Shown here piece by piece: positions 52,001 through 61,315 of a stretch of DNA of 64,000 bases. The DNA lies in NCBI GenBank assembly GCA_014239855.1, contig JAAZXY010000001.1, forward strand, positions 1-64,000. Direction: 5' to 3'. Each line of letters begins with the position of its first letter. The first letter of the stretch is position 1. Under the pieces are notes generated by a model. That model saw only the letters and a program-made list of their open reading frames with translations. It was not told the origin of the DNA and did not search any database. The stretch is from Acidimicrobiales bacterium (lineage in GTDB: Bacteria; Actinomycetota; Acidimicrobiia; Acidimicrobiales; MedAcidi-G1). A program made the translations under genes and the position numbers.

Positions 52001-52269
52001 GTGGCCGGTCCGCGGACCACGGGCACATCCAGGGAGAGCTCGCTGCCGAAGACGGTGGGTAGGCCGTGGGTCCGGGCCGCCTCGGCGAACCGGACCACCC
52101 CGTAGAAACCGTCATGGTCGGTGAGCGCCAGAGCACTCAGCCCGAGGCGTACCGCTTCGGCAACCAACTCGTCGGGCGACGAAGCCCCGTCGAGGAAGCT
52201 GAAGTGGGAGTGGCAGTGGAGTTCCGCGTAGGACGGGCACGACGTCGGAGTGCCGGTCCGATCCACCAC
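49087..52269 (-). CDS. dnaE2: Error-prone DNA polymerase III alpha DnaE2 (ImuC)
   Basis: 1060 aa. Damage-inducible translesion polymerase. PHP domain with ELHCHSHFSF (17-26) and LTDHDGFYG; palm with catalytic acidic motif PPDIDLDIESGRR (about 420); fingers and helix-hairpin; C-terminal OB domain VLVAGVVTHRQRPHTAGGVTFVNLEDE. The imuA'/imuB partners normally adjacent are not in the window. GTG start (52269; GTG 52266 also possible) 6 bases after the -10 TATCGT; a LexA box lies in the promoter spacer, so SOS control is nearly certain. N-terminus is shorter than in mycobacterial DnaE2. Confidence 0.96.
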   Translation of the reverse strand: MVDRTGTPTSCPSYAELHCHSHFSFLDGASSPDELVAEAVRLGLSALALTDHDGFYGVVRFAEAARTHGLPTVFGSELSLDVPVVRGPATRGSARSGAARTGTPDPAATHLVVLATDPVGYARLGTAIAESQLAGGKGRPRLSSDRLAELAGTDPHWTVLTGCRKGAVPAALTTDGPVAARRALDDLVDRFGRDRVVVELWDHGHPLDVERNDALAGLANAAGVGLVATNNVHYHRPARRRLATTMAAVRARRPLEELDGWLPAAGTAHLRSGAEQAHRFARWPGVVAAADELGRRCAFDLGLVAPGLPPYPCPDGLDEMGLLRRLATHGAADRYGPRGAERVVGAWAQVDRELEVIDHLGFPGYFLVVHDIVDFCRRSDIYCQGRGSAANSAVCYALGITNADAVGLGLLFERFLSPEREGPPDIDLDIESGRREEVIQYVYDRYGRRHAAQVANVITYRPRSAVRDVARALGYDPGQQDAFAKGLDRRAPVRSGASGLPGDVALLADELCDAPRHLGIHSGGMVVCDRPMAEVCPVEWGRMADRSVLQWDKDDCAAVGLVKFDLLGLGMLSALHHTVDLVAAHQGIEVDLARFPQDDDVYDMICAADTIGVFQIESRAQMATLPRLRPRHFYDLVVEIALIRPGPIQGGSVHPYIRRRNGREPVTYLHPLCENALAKTLGIPLFQEQLMQLAIDVAGFTATEADRLRQAMGSKRSHDRMETLHQRFLDGAGGRGVSADVAEQVWQKLAAFADYGFPESHAVSFAHLVYASCWLKYHHPAAFCAGLLNAQPMGFYSPHSLVQDVRRHGVEVRTPDLNRSGAGALLEGASREPALRMGIGSVRAVGTDLAEAIAAGRPYDSIEDLQRRVDPGRPAMEALATAGAFACFDAERREALWTAGALAATGPDRLGGVVTGTVPPPLPAMDEVTEARADLWATGVSPDGHPTRFVRDQLAADGVVTALDLRTVADGARVLVAGVVTHRQRPHTAGGVTFVNLEDETGLVNVIVSPGCWVRYRDVVTTSALVVRGRVEAVEGVVNVVAERIEPLGVRPPAGSRDFR

Positions 52270-52275
52270 CTCCCC

Positions 52276-52304
52276 ACGATATCGAACACCTGTTCGATAC
52301 TCAA
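52276..52304 (-). promoter_or_regulatory. dnaE2 promoter with LexA operator in the spacer
   Basis: Minus strand: -35 TTGAGT (52304-52299), 17-base spacer, -10 TATCGT (52281-52276), then 6 bases to the GTG at 52269. Confidence 0.8.
52282..52297. promoter_or_regulatory. LexA (SOS) box
   Basis: TCGAACACCTGTTCGA is a perfect match to the actinobacterial SOS consensus TCGAAC-N4-GTTCGA. It occupies nearly the whole -35/-10 spacer of dnaE2, so bound LexA would block RNA polymerase directly. Confidence 0.92.
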
Positions 52305-52340
52305 CCCGCCGTGGGGGTCACCCCCGGGCGGTACCGGGTG

Positions 52341-53045
52341 CTACTCGACGAGCCCCTTGACCAGGGCGTCGACCTCCGGACCGCAGTCGCTCAGGTCACC
52401 GTCGGCGATGCACGGTTGACCCAACAACTGGGCCACCAACTTGGCGCCCAGGCCACCGAACATCCCCGCCGTGGTACTGGGCGGCGGCACCGTGGTGGTC
52501 GGCACGGCGGTCGTGGTGGGGGCCGGAGCGACCGTGGTGGTCGGTGCGGCAGTCGTGGTCGGTGCGGCGGTCGTGGTGGGAGGCGCCGGCACGGCGTCGA
52601 CGGACAGGCCCCGGACCGCGTTCTCGGCCAGGTGGGCCGCCCGGGTTCCCGGCCCGTACCAGCCGTCGGCCTCGACGCCCAGCACGGTCTGGAGCAGCAC
52701 GGCATCCCCACTACGGCCCCAGACATAGGACGCCGTGAGCACCGCCTCCTCGTCGACGGGAACCGTCGTGGTGGGTGGAAGGGTCGTGGTCGTGGTCGTT
52801 GGCGCCGGCGGGGTCGTGGTGGTCGCCGAAGCGACGAGTTGGACGGTGGTGGTCGCCGGCGCGGCGGTCGTGGTGGGCGCCAGGGTGGCCGCCGGGATCG
52901 CCGTGGTGGGCGGAGCGGGCGACGGCGAGGCGGACGGCGGGTAGAGCACGGGACGAACCGACGGCTCGGCGACGCGCGCGGCGACCACCACGCCAGCCCC
53001 CACGAGGGCGAGCGCGACCACCAGATCGAGCACTCGACGAGTCAT
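52341..53045 (-). CDS. Exported Thr/Pro-rich protein with peptidoglycan-binding-like domain
   Basis: 234 aa from the ATG at 53045. N-terminal TM/signal helix (residues 7-26), a long linker of ATTT/APTTT/PTTT repeats (likely glycosylated), a folded segment VWGRSGDAVLLQTVLGVEADGWYGPGTRAAHLA that matches a PG_binding_1 repeat, a second Thr/Pro repeat block and a C-terminal domain with two Cys (CIADGDLSDCGPEVDALVKGL). Cell-wall-associated; role unknown. Two DNA stretches (about 52480-52590 and 52745-52900) are repetitive. Confidence 0.85.
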   Translation of the reverse strand: MTRRVLDLVVALALVGAGVVVAARVAEPSVRPVLYPPSASPSPAPPTTAIPAATLAPTTTAAPATTTVQLVASATTTTPPAPTTTTTTLPPTTTVPVDEEAVLTASYVWGRSGDAVLLQTVLGVEADGWYGPGTRAAHLAENAVRGLSVDAVPAPPTTTAAPTTTAAPTTTVAPAPTTTAVPTTTVPPPSTTAGMFGGLGAKLVAQLLGQPCIADGDLSDCGPEVDALVKGLVE

Positions 53046-53134
53046 CCCCCCAGCCTCGCATCGCGCCACCCCCGAACCGTGGCACCCCGACAGATCGGTG
53101 ACGCGACATCCGTCACGTCCCACCAGCCGCGACA

Positions 53135-53149
53135 TTGACATTTTGTCAA
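53135..53149. promoter_or_regulatory. Inverted repeat TTGAC-N5-GTCAA in a divergent promoter
   Basis: Perfect 5-5-5 inverted repeat at 53135-53149, about 40 bases upstream of the PLP enzyme start. Each arm reads as a TTGACA -35 on one strand. The right half (ACATTTTGTCAACCC) recurs exactly at 61003-61017, upstream of the BMP lipoprotein. Candidate operator or shared -35. Confidence 0.45.
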
Positions 53150-53169
53150 CCCCGACGATCCGAGATGGC

Positions 53170-53175
53170 TAGCCT
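53170..53175 (+). promoter_or_regulatory. Candidate leaderless -10
   Basis: TAGCCT, 6 bases before the ATG at 53182. Confidence 0.55.
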
Positions 53176-53181
53176 GCGCCC

Positions 53182-54753
<1,572 letters not shown>

Positions 54754-54788
54754 CCCGGATCACCCCGACCCCCCCTGCAACCGGTCCC

Positions 54789-56039
54789 ATGACTCCCCCT
54801 CCCTTCGACCGGCCCCCGGGCTGGCTCGGGGCGCCCCCCGGGGCACGGTGGCCCACCGCCGGAACGGCCGAGACCGACCGCCTGGTCGACGACGCCAACC
54901 CGTTCGTGGCCTTCCGGACGCTGCTCTGGTCGCACCATCGGGCCATGGCCGCCGGGTGGTCCGACGCCCGGTACGTGGACGTGGTCCGTCGCCTCGACGA
55001 CGAGGTGGCGGCCGTCGACGGTCACGGCTTCCGGACCACCCCGCTGGTCCGACAGACGGCCCTGGCCGATGCCATTGGTCAGACCGGAGGCATCTGGGCC
55101 AAGGACGAGACGGGCAACGTGTCGGGCAGCCACAAGGCCCGCCACCTGTTCGGTCTGGCCCTCCACCTGCTGGTCGACGAGGTCCCGGCCGACACGACCC
55201 TGGCCATCTCCTCGTGTGGCAACGCGGCACTGGCTGCCGCCGTCGTGGCCCGGGCCGCCGGGCGCCCGTTGGCCGTCCACGTGCCCGCCTGGGCCGACCC
55301 CGCCGTCCTGGATCGCCTCGACGACCTCAGGGCCGACGTCCGGGTCTGCGAACGTCGTGACGACGAAGCCGGCGACCCGTGCATCCTGCGGTTCCGGGAG
55401 TTGGTGGCCGAAGGAGCGGTGCCCTTCACCTGCCAGGGCACCGAGGCCCCGTGGACCATCGACGGCGGCCGCACCCTGGGCTTCGAACTGGCCGCCGGGC
55501 TGACCGCCCACGACCGCTCCCCCACCCGACTCCTGGTGCAGGTGGGCGGCGCCGCGCTGGCCACCAGCGTCGTCGGGGCCCTGACCGACGCCGTCGATCT
55601 GGGCGGTCCCGACGTGCTGCGCGGCGGGCGACCGCCGCTGGTCGCCGTGCAGACCGAGGGCTGCGCTCCCCTGGCCCGGGCCTTCAACCGGGTGGCCGAG
55701 GCCGATGACCCGGTGGCCGCTCTGGCCGAGCCCGATGGAACCCACATGTGGCCGTGGGACGACCCCGGATCGGCCGCCACGGGGATCCTCGATGACATCG
55801 CCTACGACTGGCGGCCCGTGGTGCACGACATGCTCCTCGGCCCGGTGCCCGGCGGCCCCGTGGTGGCTCCCGAGACCGACGTGATCGAGGCCCACCGACT
55901 GGTCCGGGCCCACACGACAGTGCCCGCCGATCCGACCGGCACGGCCGGCCTGGCCGGCCTGCTGGCCGCCCGCAGGGACGGCTGCATCGACGCCTCCGAA
56001 GAGGTCATCATCCTGCTCACCGGCGTCGACCGGGGCTGA
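54789..56039 (+). CDS. Fold-type II PLP-dependent lyase-like enzyme
   Basis: 416 aa from the ATG at 54789. PLP lysine at Lys116 in ETGNVSGSHKARHLFG, phosphate loop ISSCGNAALAAAVVARAAG, and VQVGGAALATSVVGAL towards the C-terminus. Related to threonine synthase, threonine dehydratase and diaminopropionate ammonia-lyase. Lacks an ACT or other regulatory domain. Probably co-transcribed with the preceding PLP gene, with which it may form a two-step amino-acid route. Substrate not known. Confidence 0.83.
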   Translation: MTPPPFDRPPGWLGAPPGARWPTAGTAETDRLVDDANPFVAFRTLLWSHHRAMAAGWSDARYVDVVRRLDDEVAAVDGHGFRTTPLVRQTALADAIGQTGGIWAKDETGNVSGSHKARHLFGLALHLLVDEVPADTTLAISSCGNAALAAAVVARAAGRPLAVHVPAWADPAVLDRLDDLRADVRVCERRDDEAGDPCILRFRELVAEGAVPFTCQGTEAPWTIDGGRTLGFELAAGLTAHDRSPTRLLVQVGGAALATSVVGALTDAVDLGGPDVLRGGRPPLVAVQTEGCAPLARAFNRVAEADDPVAALAEPDGTHMWPWDDPGSAATGILDDIAYDWRPVVHDMLLGPVPGGPVVAPETDVIEAHRLVRAHTTVPADPTGTAGLAGLLAARRDGCIDASEEVIILLTGVDRG

Positions 56040-56047
56040 CCCGGGCT

Positions 56048-56066
56048 GGGCCTCTGTGAGGGGCCC
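56048..56066. terminator. Hairpin between convergent genes
   Basis: GGGCCTC pairs with GAGGGGCCC (one bulge) around TGT, between the PLP lyase-like stop (56039) and the permease stop (56108). Confidence 0.4.
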
Positions 56067-56107
56067 CTGCGAGGGCTGGCCTCCGCAGTGAGTCTCTGTG
56101 GTGAGCT

Positions 56108-57040
56108 TCAGCGCTCCTCGCGGCGATAGGCGATGCCCAACGCAGCGGGAGCCGGCGAGGGCCGGTTCCGGGACCGGATCGAGATGACCACCAGAACGCT
56201 GATGGTCAGCAGGTAGGGAAGCATCGACAACAGGATGGGCGAAAAGTCCACGCCGAAGGTCTGCAGTCGGGTCTTGAGCGCCAGCGTCAACCCGAATAGG
56301 AGCGCCCCGACGGCCACCCGTCCCGGGCGCCACGCACCGAAGATGACGAGCGCCACGGCGATCCAGCCCCGTCCGGCCACGATGCCGTCAGCCCACTGGG
56401 GAGTCAGCGAGAGCGTCAGGTAGGCGCCCGACGCTCCGGCCAGTCCGCCGCCCACGGCGACCGCCGCCAGACGGATGCCGGCCACGGAATGGCCTGCAGC
56501 ATCGGCGGTGGACGCCGACTCGCCGGCCGCCCGGACGGCCAGACCGAGGCGGGTGCGCCACAGGACGAACCAGGTCACGAAGCCGGCGATGACCGCCAGG
56601 TAGACGAACGGCGACTGGGCGAACAGGATCGGGCCCGCCCACGGGATGTCCGACAGCGGGCCCCAGTCCACGGGGACCATCTCGGCCCCTGCCGGTTGGC
56701 CGACCGAACCACGCCCCACGAAGGCCGCCAGGCCCAGCCCGAGGATGGTCAGGGACAGTCCGGAGACCACCTGTTCGGCGCCCAGCACCACGGTGAAGAA
56801 CCCGTGGAGCAGACCCACCGATGCCCCGGCGGCCACCGCGGCCACAAAGGCCACCCACGGGTTGCCGGTCTGGAGCGCGACCACGAAGCCGGTGACGGCG
56901 CCCATGGCCATCATCCCCTCCACGCCGAGGTTCAGGATCCCCGCCTTCTCGGCGATCATCTCCCCCAGGGCGGCCAGGTAGAGCAGGGCGCCGAACGAGA
57001 CGGTGGCCTCGAACAGTCCGATCAGCGAAGCCTCGTTCAT
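56108..57040 (-). CDS. BMP/nucleoside-type ABC transporter permease 2
   Basis: 310 aa from the ATG at 57040, overlapping the stop of the other permease (ATGA). BPD_transp_2 family, 8-9 TM helices; GEMIAEKAGILNLGVEGMMAMGAVTGF near the N-terminus is the family signature. With its partner permease, ATPase and BMP lipoprotein it makes a complete importer of the NupPQ/YufPQ kind. Last gene of the locus; a hairpin follows. Confidence 0.94.
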   Translation of the reverse strand: MNEASLIGLFEATVSFGALLYLAALGEMIAEKAGILNLGVEGMMAMGAVTGFVVALQTGNPWVAFVAAVAAGASVGLLHGFFTVVLGAEQVVSGLSLTILGLGLAAFVGRGSVGQPAGAEMVPVDWGPLSDIPWAGPILFAQSPFVYLAVIAGFVTWFVLWRTRLGLAVRAAGESASTADAAGHSVAGIRLAAVAVGGGLAGASGAYLTLSLTPQWADGIVAGRGWIAVALVIFGAWRPGRVAVGALLFGLTLALKTRLQTFGVDFSPILLSMLPYLLTISVLVVISIRSRNRPSPAPAALGIAYRREER

Positions 57041-58113
57041 CGGCCGGCCTCCGTCGCGTCCCCGGCCACCATCTCGACCCGGTAGCGGGTCAGCACCCCG
57101 GCGGCGATGGCGCCGAAGAGGATCAGGGCCTGGAGGATGGTCGACACCGACGACGACACACCCATGGTCTGGATGCTCTGGCCGCCGATCTGCACGGCAC
57201 CGAACAACAGGGCCACCGCAGCGACGCCCGACGGCCGCATGAGGGCCAGGGCGGCCACGATGATGCCGGCGAAGCCGAACCCGTTGGACAGACTCTCGGT
57301 TATCCGGTCCGAGGTGCCGCTCAACTCGATGCCGCCGGCGAACCCGGCCACCCCACCGGACAACACGAGCACCGTCAGGATCTTGCGTGGCAGCGAGATG
57401 CCGGCGTACCGGGCGGTGGCTCCCGAGGACCCGGCGACCCGCAGTTCGTAACCCCACGCCGTGCGACTGGCTGCCACGCCGAACAGGAGGATCACCACGG
57501 CGGCCAGCACCACCCCCATGTGGGCCCGCTCGAACAGCCCCGGCAACCGGGCGTTGTCGGGGAGCATGGGAGCCAGCGGAAAGTTGTGGGAATCGGGGTC
57601 CTTCCACCGTCCGTGGGTCAACCACTGGACGAGGCGGATGGCCACCTCGTTGAGCATCAGGGTGGTGAGGATCTCGTTGACCCCCAGACGGGCCCGGGCA
57701 ATGGCCGGACCCAGGGCCAGCAGGCCGCCACCGAGGACGGCCGCGGCGAGCATTGCCGTGATGAGGACGGGCGACGGCCAACCCTCGCCGATCCGAACCA
57801 CCCAGGCCGCCCCGATGGCTCCGGCCATGATCTGGCCCTCGGCACCGATATTCCACAGGCCCATGGATCCGGCGACGGCCACGGCCAGACCGGCCAGACC
57901 CAGCGGTACCGCCCGGTTCAGGGTCACCGACCAGGCGCGGGGGTCACCGAGGGAGGCCTCGAACATCCGCTCGTAGACGCGCAGCGGATCGTGGCCCGAC
58001 CCGACCAGCAGGGCGACGCCCACCACGAGGGCCACGGCCAGCCCGACGGCGAAGGCCAGCGGTTGTCCACCCCGGAGCACCTGCTCGCGGCGGACCAGCA
58101 CCGGTCGGCTCAC
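57037..58113 (-). CDS. BMP/nucleoside-type ABC transporter permease 1
   Basis: 358 aa. Longer permease with about 9-10 TM helices: PLAFAVGLAVALVVGVALLVG near the N-terminus and VPLGLAGLAVAVAGSMGLWNIGAEGQIMAGAIGA, the family signature for the larger subunit. ATG overlaps the ATPase stop (ATGA at 58110-58113), and its own stop overlaps the second permease, so the three genes are translationally linked. Confidence 0.94.
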   Translation of the reverse strand: MSRPVLVRREQVLRGGQPLAFAVGLAVALVVGVALLVGSGHDPLRVYERMFEASLGDPRAWSVTLNRAVPLGLAGLAVAVAGSMGLWNIGAEGQIMAGAIGAAWVVRIGEGWPSPVLITAMLAAAVLGGGLLALGPAIARARLGVNEILTTLMLNEVAIRLVQWLTHGRWKDPDSHNFPLAPMLPDNARLPGLFERAHMGVVLAAVVILLFGVAASRTAWGYELRVAGSSGATARYAGISLPRKILTVLVLSGGVAGFAGGIELSGTSDRITESLSNGFGFAGIIVAALALMRPSGVAAVALLFGAVQIGGQSIQTMGVSSSVSTILQALILFGAIAAGVLTRYRVEMVAGDATEAGR

Positions 58114-59705
58114 TGGTCGCCTCCCGTGTCGTCGGCTGTCTCGGCGTGGCCGATCATCGCCTCGCCGATGGCATGGCGTTCGGCGGTCACCGGGTCGAAC
58201 TCGGCCACGATGCGTCCCGCGTGCATGACCAGCAGGCGATCGGCCAACGTCGACAACTCGTCGAGGTCCTCAGATATGAGCAGGACCGCCGCCCCGGCGT
58301 CGCGTTCGCCGACCAGCAGATCCTGGATGGCCTTCACACCCTGGACGTCCAGGCCCCGGGTGGGTTGGGCGGCCACCACGACCCTCGGACCACCGACCAG
58401 CTCGCGACCGACCAGGAGGCGTTGCAGGTTACCGCCCGACAGGCCGGCGATCGGTTCGTCCAGCGGGCCGGTACGCACGCCGAAACGGTCCACCAGGTCC
58501 CGACAGTGTCCGGTGGCCGACGCCGCGTCGAGGAACGGGCCCCGACGGTGGCGTCCGTAGGTCCGGAGCACCGCGTTGTCGGTGACGCTGAGTCGGGGCG
58601 CCAGGCCGACCCCGATGCGGTCCTCGGGGATGTAGCCCAGCCCGTCAGCGAACCGTTGACGGGGCGTGGCATCGGTCCGGTCCTCGCCCACCAGGTGGAC
58701 CGTCCCCGATTCAACGTGGCGCAGGCCGGCGATGGCCTGGGCCAGCTCGCGTTGGCCGTTGCCGGCCACTCCGGCGACGCCCACGATCTGGCCCGACCGC
58801 ACCGCAAGGTCCAGACCGTTCAGAGCAGGAAGACCTCGATCGTCGGAGCAGCGGAGGTCGCGGACCTGCAGACGGATCTCGCCCGCCTCCCGGGCAGGAG
58901 GTCGTTCGGTGATCACCGGTGACGCCCCGACCATGAGCCCGGCCAATTCGGAGGCATCGGTGTCAGCCACCGACAGGGACGCGGCAACGGTCTTTCCGCC
59001 CCGTAGCACGGTGGCCTCGTCGCAGAAGCCCGTCACCTCGTGGAGCTTGTGGCTGATGAACACGATCGTGCGGCCGTCGTCGGCCATGTGGCGCAGAACG
59101 GCGCCCAACTCGTCGGCCTCACCCGGGGTGAGGACGGCCGTCGGCTCGTCCAGGATCAGGATCCGGGCGTCCCGCCACAGGGCCTTCAGGATCTCGACCC
59201 GCTGACGCTCTCCCATGGAGAGCTGCCACACCGGGCGGTCGGGCTCGATGGCCAGACCGAAACGCCCGGCCAACGCCTCCACCGCCGACTCGACGGCAGG
59301 GCGACGCACGATCCGCTCGCATGCTCCCAGCACCACGTTCTCGGCCACCGTGAACGACGGCACCAGACGGAACTCCTGGTGGACCATCCCCACGCCGGCG
59401 GCCAGGGCATCGGCCGGAGTACGGAAGTGGTGGGCCACGCCGTCGATGCGTACCTCGCCCTCGTCGGGCCGGTACACGCCGGACAGGACGTTCATGAGCG
59501 TGGACTTGCCGGCCCCGTTCTCACCCAGCACAGCGTGCACGCTGCCCCGACGGACCCGCAGGCTGGCCCCTGCGTTGGCCACCACGCCCGGGAACCGCTT
59601 CCAGATGTCCCGTAACTCCACCGCAGGCAACTCCACCGAGGGCGCGTCTCCACCCGACGTCTCAGACGGGCCGGTGGGGCCTATCGGGTGCGATGGCTCG
59701 GTCAT
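58110..59705 (-). CDS. BMP/nucleoside-type ABC transporter ATPase (double domain)
   Basis: 531 aa with two nucleotide-binding domains. First domain: Walker A GENGAGKST, signature LSMGERQRVEIL, Walker B LILDEPTAVL. Second domain: degenerate Walker A GVAGNGQREL, signature LSGGNLQRLLVGREL, and AAQPTRGLD. The asymmetry (one competent, one degenerate site) is typical of simple-sugar/nucleoside importers of this group. Separated from the BMP gene by 140 bases that contain a strong hairpin; coupled to the permeases downstream. Confidence 0.94.
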   Translation of the reverse strand: MTEPSHPIGPTGPSETSGGDAPSVELPAVELRDIWKRFPGVVANAGASLRVRRGSVHAVLGENGAGKSTLMNVLSGVYRPDEGEVRIDGVAHHFRTPADALAAGVGMVHQEFRLVPSFTVAENVVLGACERIVRRPAVESAVEALAGRFGLAIEPDRPVWQLSMGERQRVEILKALWRDARILILDEPTAVLTPGEADELGAVLRHMADDGRTIVFISHKLHEVTGFCDEATVLRGGKTVAASLSVADTDASELAGLMVGASPVITERPPAREAGEIRLQVRDLRCSDDRGLPALNGLDLAVRSGQIVGVAGVAGNGQRELAQAIAGLRHVESGTVHLVGEDRTDATPRQRFADGLGYIPEDRIGVGLAPRLSVTDNAVLRTYGRHRRGPFLDAASATGHCRDLVDRFGVRTGPLDEPIAGLSGGNLQRLLVGRELVGGPRVVVAAQPTRGLDVQGVKAIQDLLVGERDAGAAVLLISEDLDELSTLADRLLVMHAGRIVAEFDPVTAERHAIGEAMIGHAETADDTGGDQ

Positions 59706-59771
59706 TGGTGATCCTGCTGCTCGCCTGCTCGACGACCTACTGACAAAAGGTCTTCTTCAGGCCGGACATGA

Positions 59772-59802
59772 CGGCGCCGGCGGGTCATCCCCGCCGGCGC
59801 CG
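59772..59802 (-). terminator. Strong hairpin between BMP lipoprotein and ABC ATPase genes
   Basis: A 13-bp perfect GC stem (59772-59784 with 59790-59802) around a 5-base loop, 44 bases after the BMP stop. A TTTT stretch follows 20-25 bases on. Likely a partial terminator or mRNA end-stabiliser that makes more binding protein than transporter. Confidence 0.65.
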
Positions 59803-59845
59803 CGTCCGGTTTCCCTTCAGGGAACCAGTGTCAGGTGACGGAAGA

Positions 59846-60928
59846 TCAGCCGGCGGAGCCGACGACCCCTTCGACGAAGACGCCGATGCCCAGCATGTCG
59901 CCGTCGCTCATCGTCTCGCCGGCTGCCACCAGCACACTGCCGTCCTGGGCGTTGATCGGGCCCTGGAACGGGTGGAACGAACCGTCGATGATCTGCTGCT
60001 TGCGCTCGGCCACCGCGGCGACCACGGACGCATCCACGTCGCTGGCAATGGGCGCCAGGTCAACTGTGCCGTCGGCCATCGAACCCCAGTAGTAGCCACC
60101 CTCGTACGTGCCGGCCTTGGCCTGCTCGATGATCGCGGCGTAGCGGGGACCCCAGTTCCAGACCGGCGCCGTGAGGTGGGCCGCCGGAGCGTGGGCGCTC
60201 ATGTCGGAGTTGTAGGCCACCCAACGGGCACCCGCGGCTTCGGCCTTCTCGCCGGCTGCCGTGGAGTCCTGGTGCATGGCGATCACGTCGGCGCCCTTGT
60301 CGAGCAGAGCCTGGGCCGAGTCGCCCTCCACCACCGGGTCGAACCACGTGCTGGTCCAGACCACCTCGACCGTCACGGCCGGGTTGACCTCGAGAGCCCC
60401 GAGCGTGAAGGCGTTGATGCCTCGGATGACCTCGGGGATCGGGAAGGCGGCCACGTAGCCGATCAGGTTCGACGAGGTGGCTGAACCGGCAACCATGCCC
60501 GACAGGTAACGGGGCTCGTACATGCGGCCGAAGGTGTTACCGAAGTTGGTGCCGTTGGCCTTGTAGCCCGAGACGTGGTCGAACACGACGTCGGGGAACT
60601 CCCCAGCCAGGGCCTCCATGTCGTCCATGTAGCCGAACGACGTGCCGACGATGACGTTGTAGCCCTGATCAATGAAGTCACGGACGTGGTTGCCGAAGTC
60701 GGCGGTGCCCTCAGGCACGGCCTCGACGTAGGCGGTCTCCACCCCGGTCTCGGCTGCGGCAGCAGCTCGGCCCTGGTCGTGGGCGTAGGTCCAGCCGGCG
60801 TCTCCCACCGGTCCGACATAGATGAAGGCCGCCTTGGTGGCGTCATCCCCATCAGATCCGCAGGCGGTGGCCACCAGCGTCAGGCTCAGGACGACGGCCA
60901 ACAGGCCGGCGATTCGGCGTCGCATCAT
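59846..60928 (-). CDS. BMP-family substrate-binding lipoprotein
   Basis: 360 aa. Lipoprotein signal with LVATAC lipobox (Cys23). BMP/PnrA-like type-I periplasmic fold: FIYVGPVGDAGWTYAHDQGR, DQGYNVIVGTSFGYMDDM, FDHVSGYKANGTNFGNTFGRMYEPRYLSGMVAG. The W-T-Y and Y-x-x-Y positions line up with the purine-stacking residues of nucleoside-binding members, so a purine or related base is the likely cargo. GGAGGGAG 4-6 bases before the ATG pair at 60925/60928 is a strong ribosome-binding site. Confidence 0.94.
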   Translation of the reverse strand: MMRRRIAGLLAVVLSLTLVATACGSDGDDATKAAFIYVGPVGDAGWTYAHDQGRAAAAAETGVETAYVEAVPEGTADFGNHVRDFIDQGYNVIVGTSFGYMDDMEALAGEFPDVVFDHVSGYKANGTNFGNTFGRMYEPRYLSGMVAGSATSSNLIGYVAAFPIPEVIRGINAFTLGALEVNPAVTVEVVWTSTWFDPVVEGDSAQALLDKGADVIAMHQDSTAAGEKAEAAGARWVAYNSDMSAHAPAAHLTAPVWNWGPRYAAIIEQAKAGTYEGGYYWGSMADGTVDLAPIASDVDASVVAAVAERKQQIIDGSFHPFQGPINAQDGSVLVAAGETMSDGDMLGIGVFVEGVVGSAG

Positions 60929-60990
60929 TTCTCCCTCCGGCCGCCCCGGTCCGGGTCCACACGACCCGCCGAGAGCCCGGACGGCTCATC

Positions 60991-61014
60991 AATGATCATT
61001 CCACATTTTGTCAA
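60991..61014 (-). promoter_or_regulatory. Promoter/operator region of the BMP gene
   Basis: TTGACA on the minus strand (61014-61009) and a 10-bp palindrome AATGATCATT (60991-61000) just downstream, about 65-85 bases before the BMP start. No clean TANNNT was found, so the -10 is unclear. An AT-rich island in GC-rich surroundings. Confidence 0.4.
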
Positions 61015-61047
61015 CCCGCGCCACGGTGGGCGGGACCGGTCCGACGG

Positions 61048-61284
61048 TCAGCCGGCCACCGTGAGCTGCAGGCTGACCCGCGTGGCGCCGTTGGCCACCG
61101 CGGCCCGGACCACGCCGTCCACGGCATCCAGCACAGCGGCCGACTCGCCTTCCACGGCGGTCCCGAACGGACCGACATCGACGGCCAGTCCAGCCGCCTC
61201 GGCCACCGCGATGGCCGCCCGGACGTGTGGCCCGGGATCGCCCTCCACGAAGGGCTCGATGGTGAACTCGGCGACCGTCGACAT
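61048..61284 (-). CDS. Thiamine-binding-like protein (MTH1187/YkoF family)
   Basis: 78 aa. Ferredoxin-like fold of the thiamine-binding family: AEFTIEPFVEGDPGPHVRAAIAVAEAAGLAVDVGPFGTAVEGESAAVLDAVDGVVRAAVANGATRVSLQLTV in order. Members bind thiamine or hydroxymethylpyrimidine, but many are uncharacterised. It starts 31 bases after the amidohydrolase gene and is followed by the BMP promoter region. Its place in a presumed heterocycle uptake locus is suggestive. Confidence 0.85.
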   Translation of the reverse strand: MSTVAEFTIEPFVEGDPGPHVRAAIAVAEAAGLAVDVGPFGTAVEGESAAVLDAVDGVVRAAVANGATRVSLQLTVAG

Positions 61285-61315
61285 TCGCCCATCATGGCCC
61301 ACCATCAGCGGTCCG

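Noticed and set aside
52441..52930. Repetitive GTGGTGG/GTCGTGGT tract that could be a satellite or phase-variable element
   Set aside because: It is the codon pattern of Thr/Pro linkers in the exported protein at 52341-53045; no uniform unit length.
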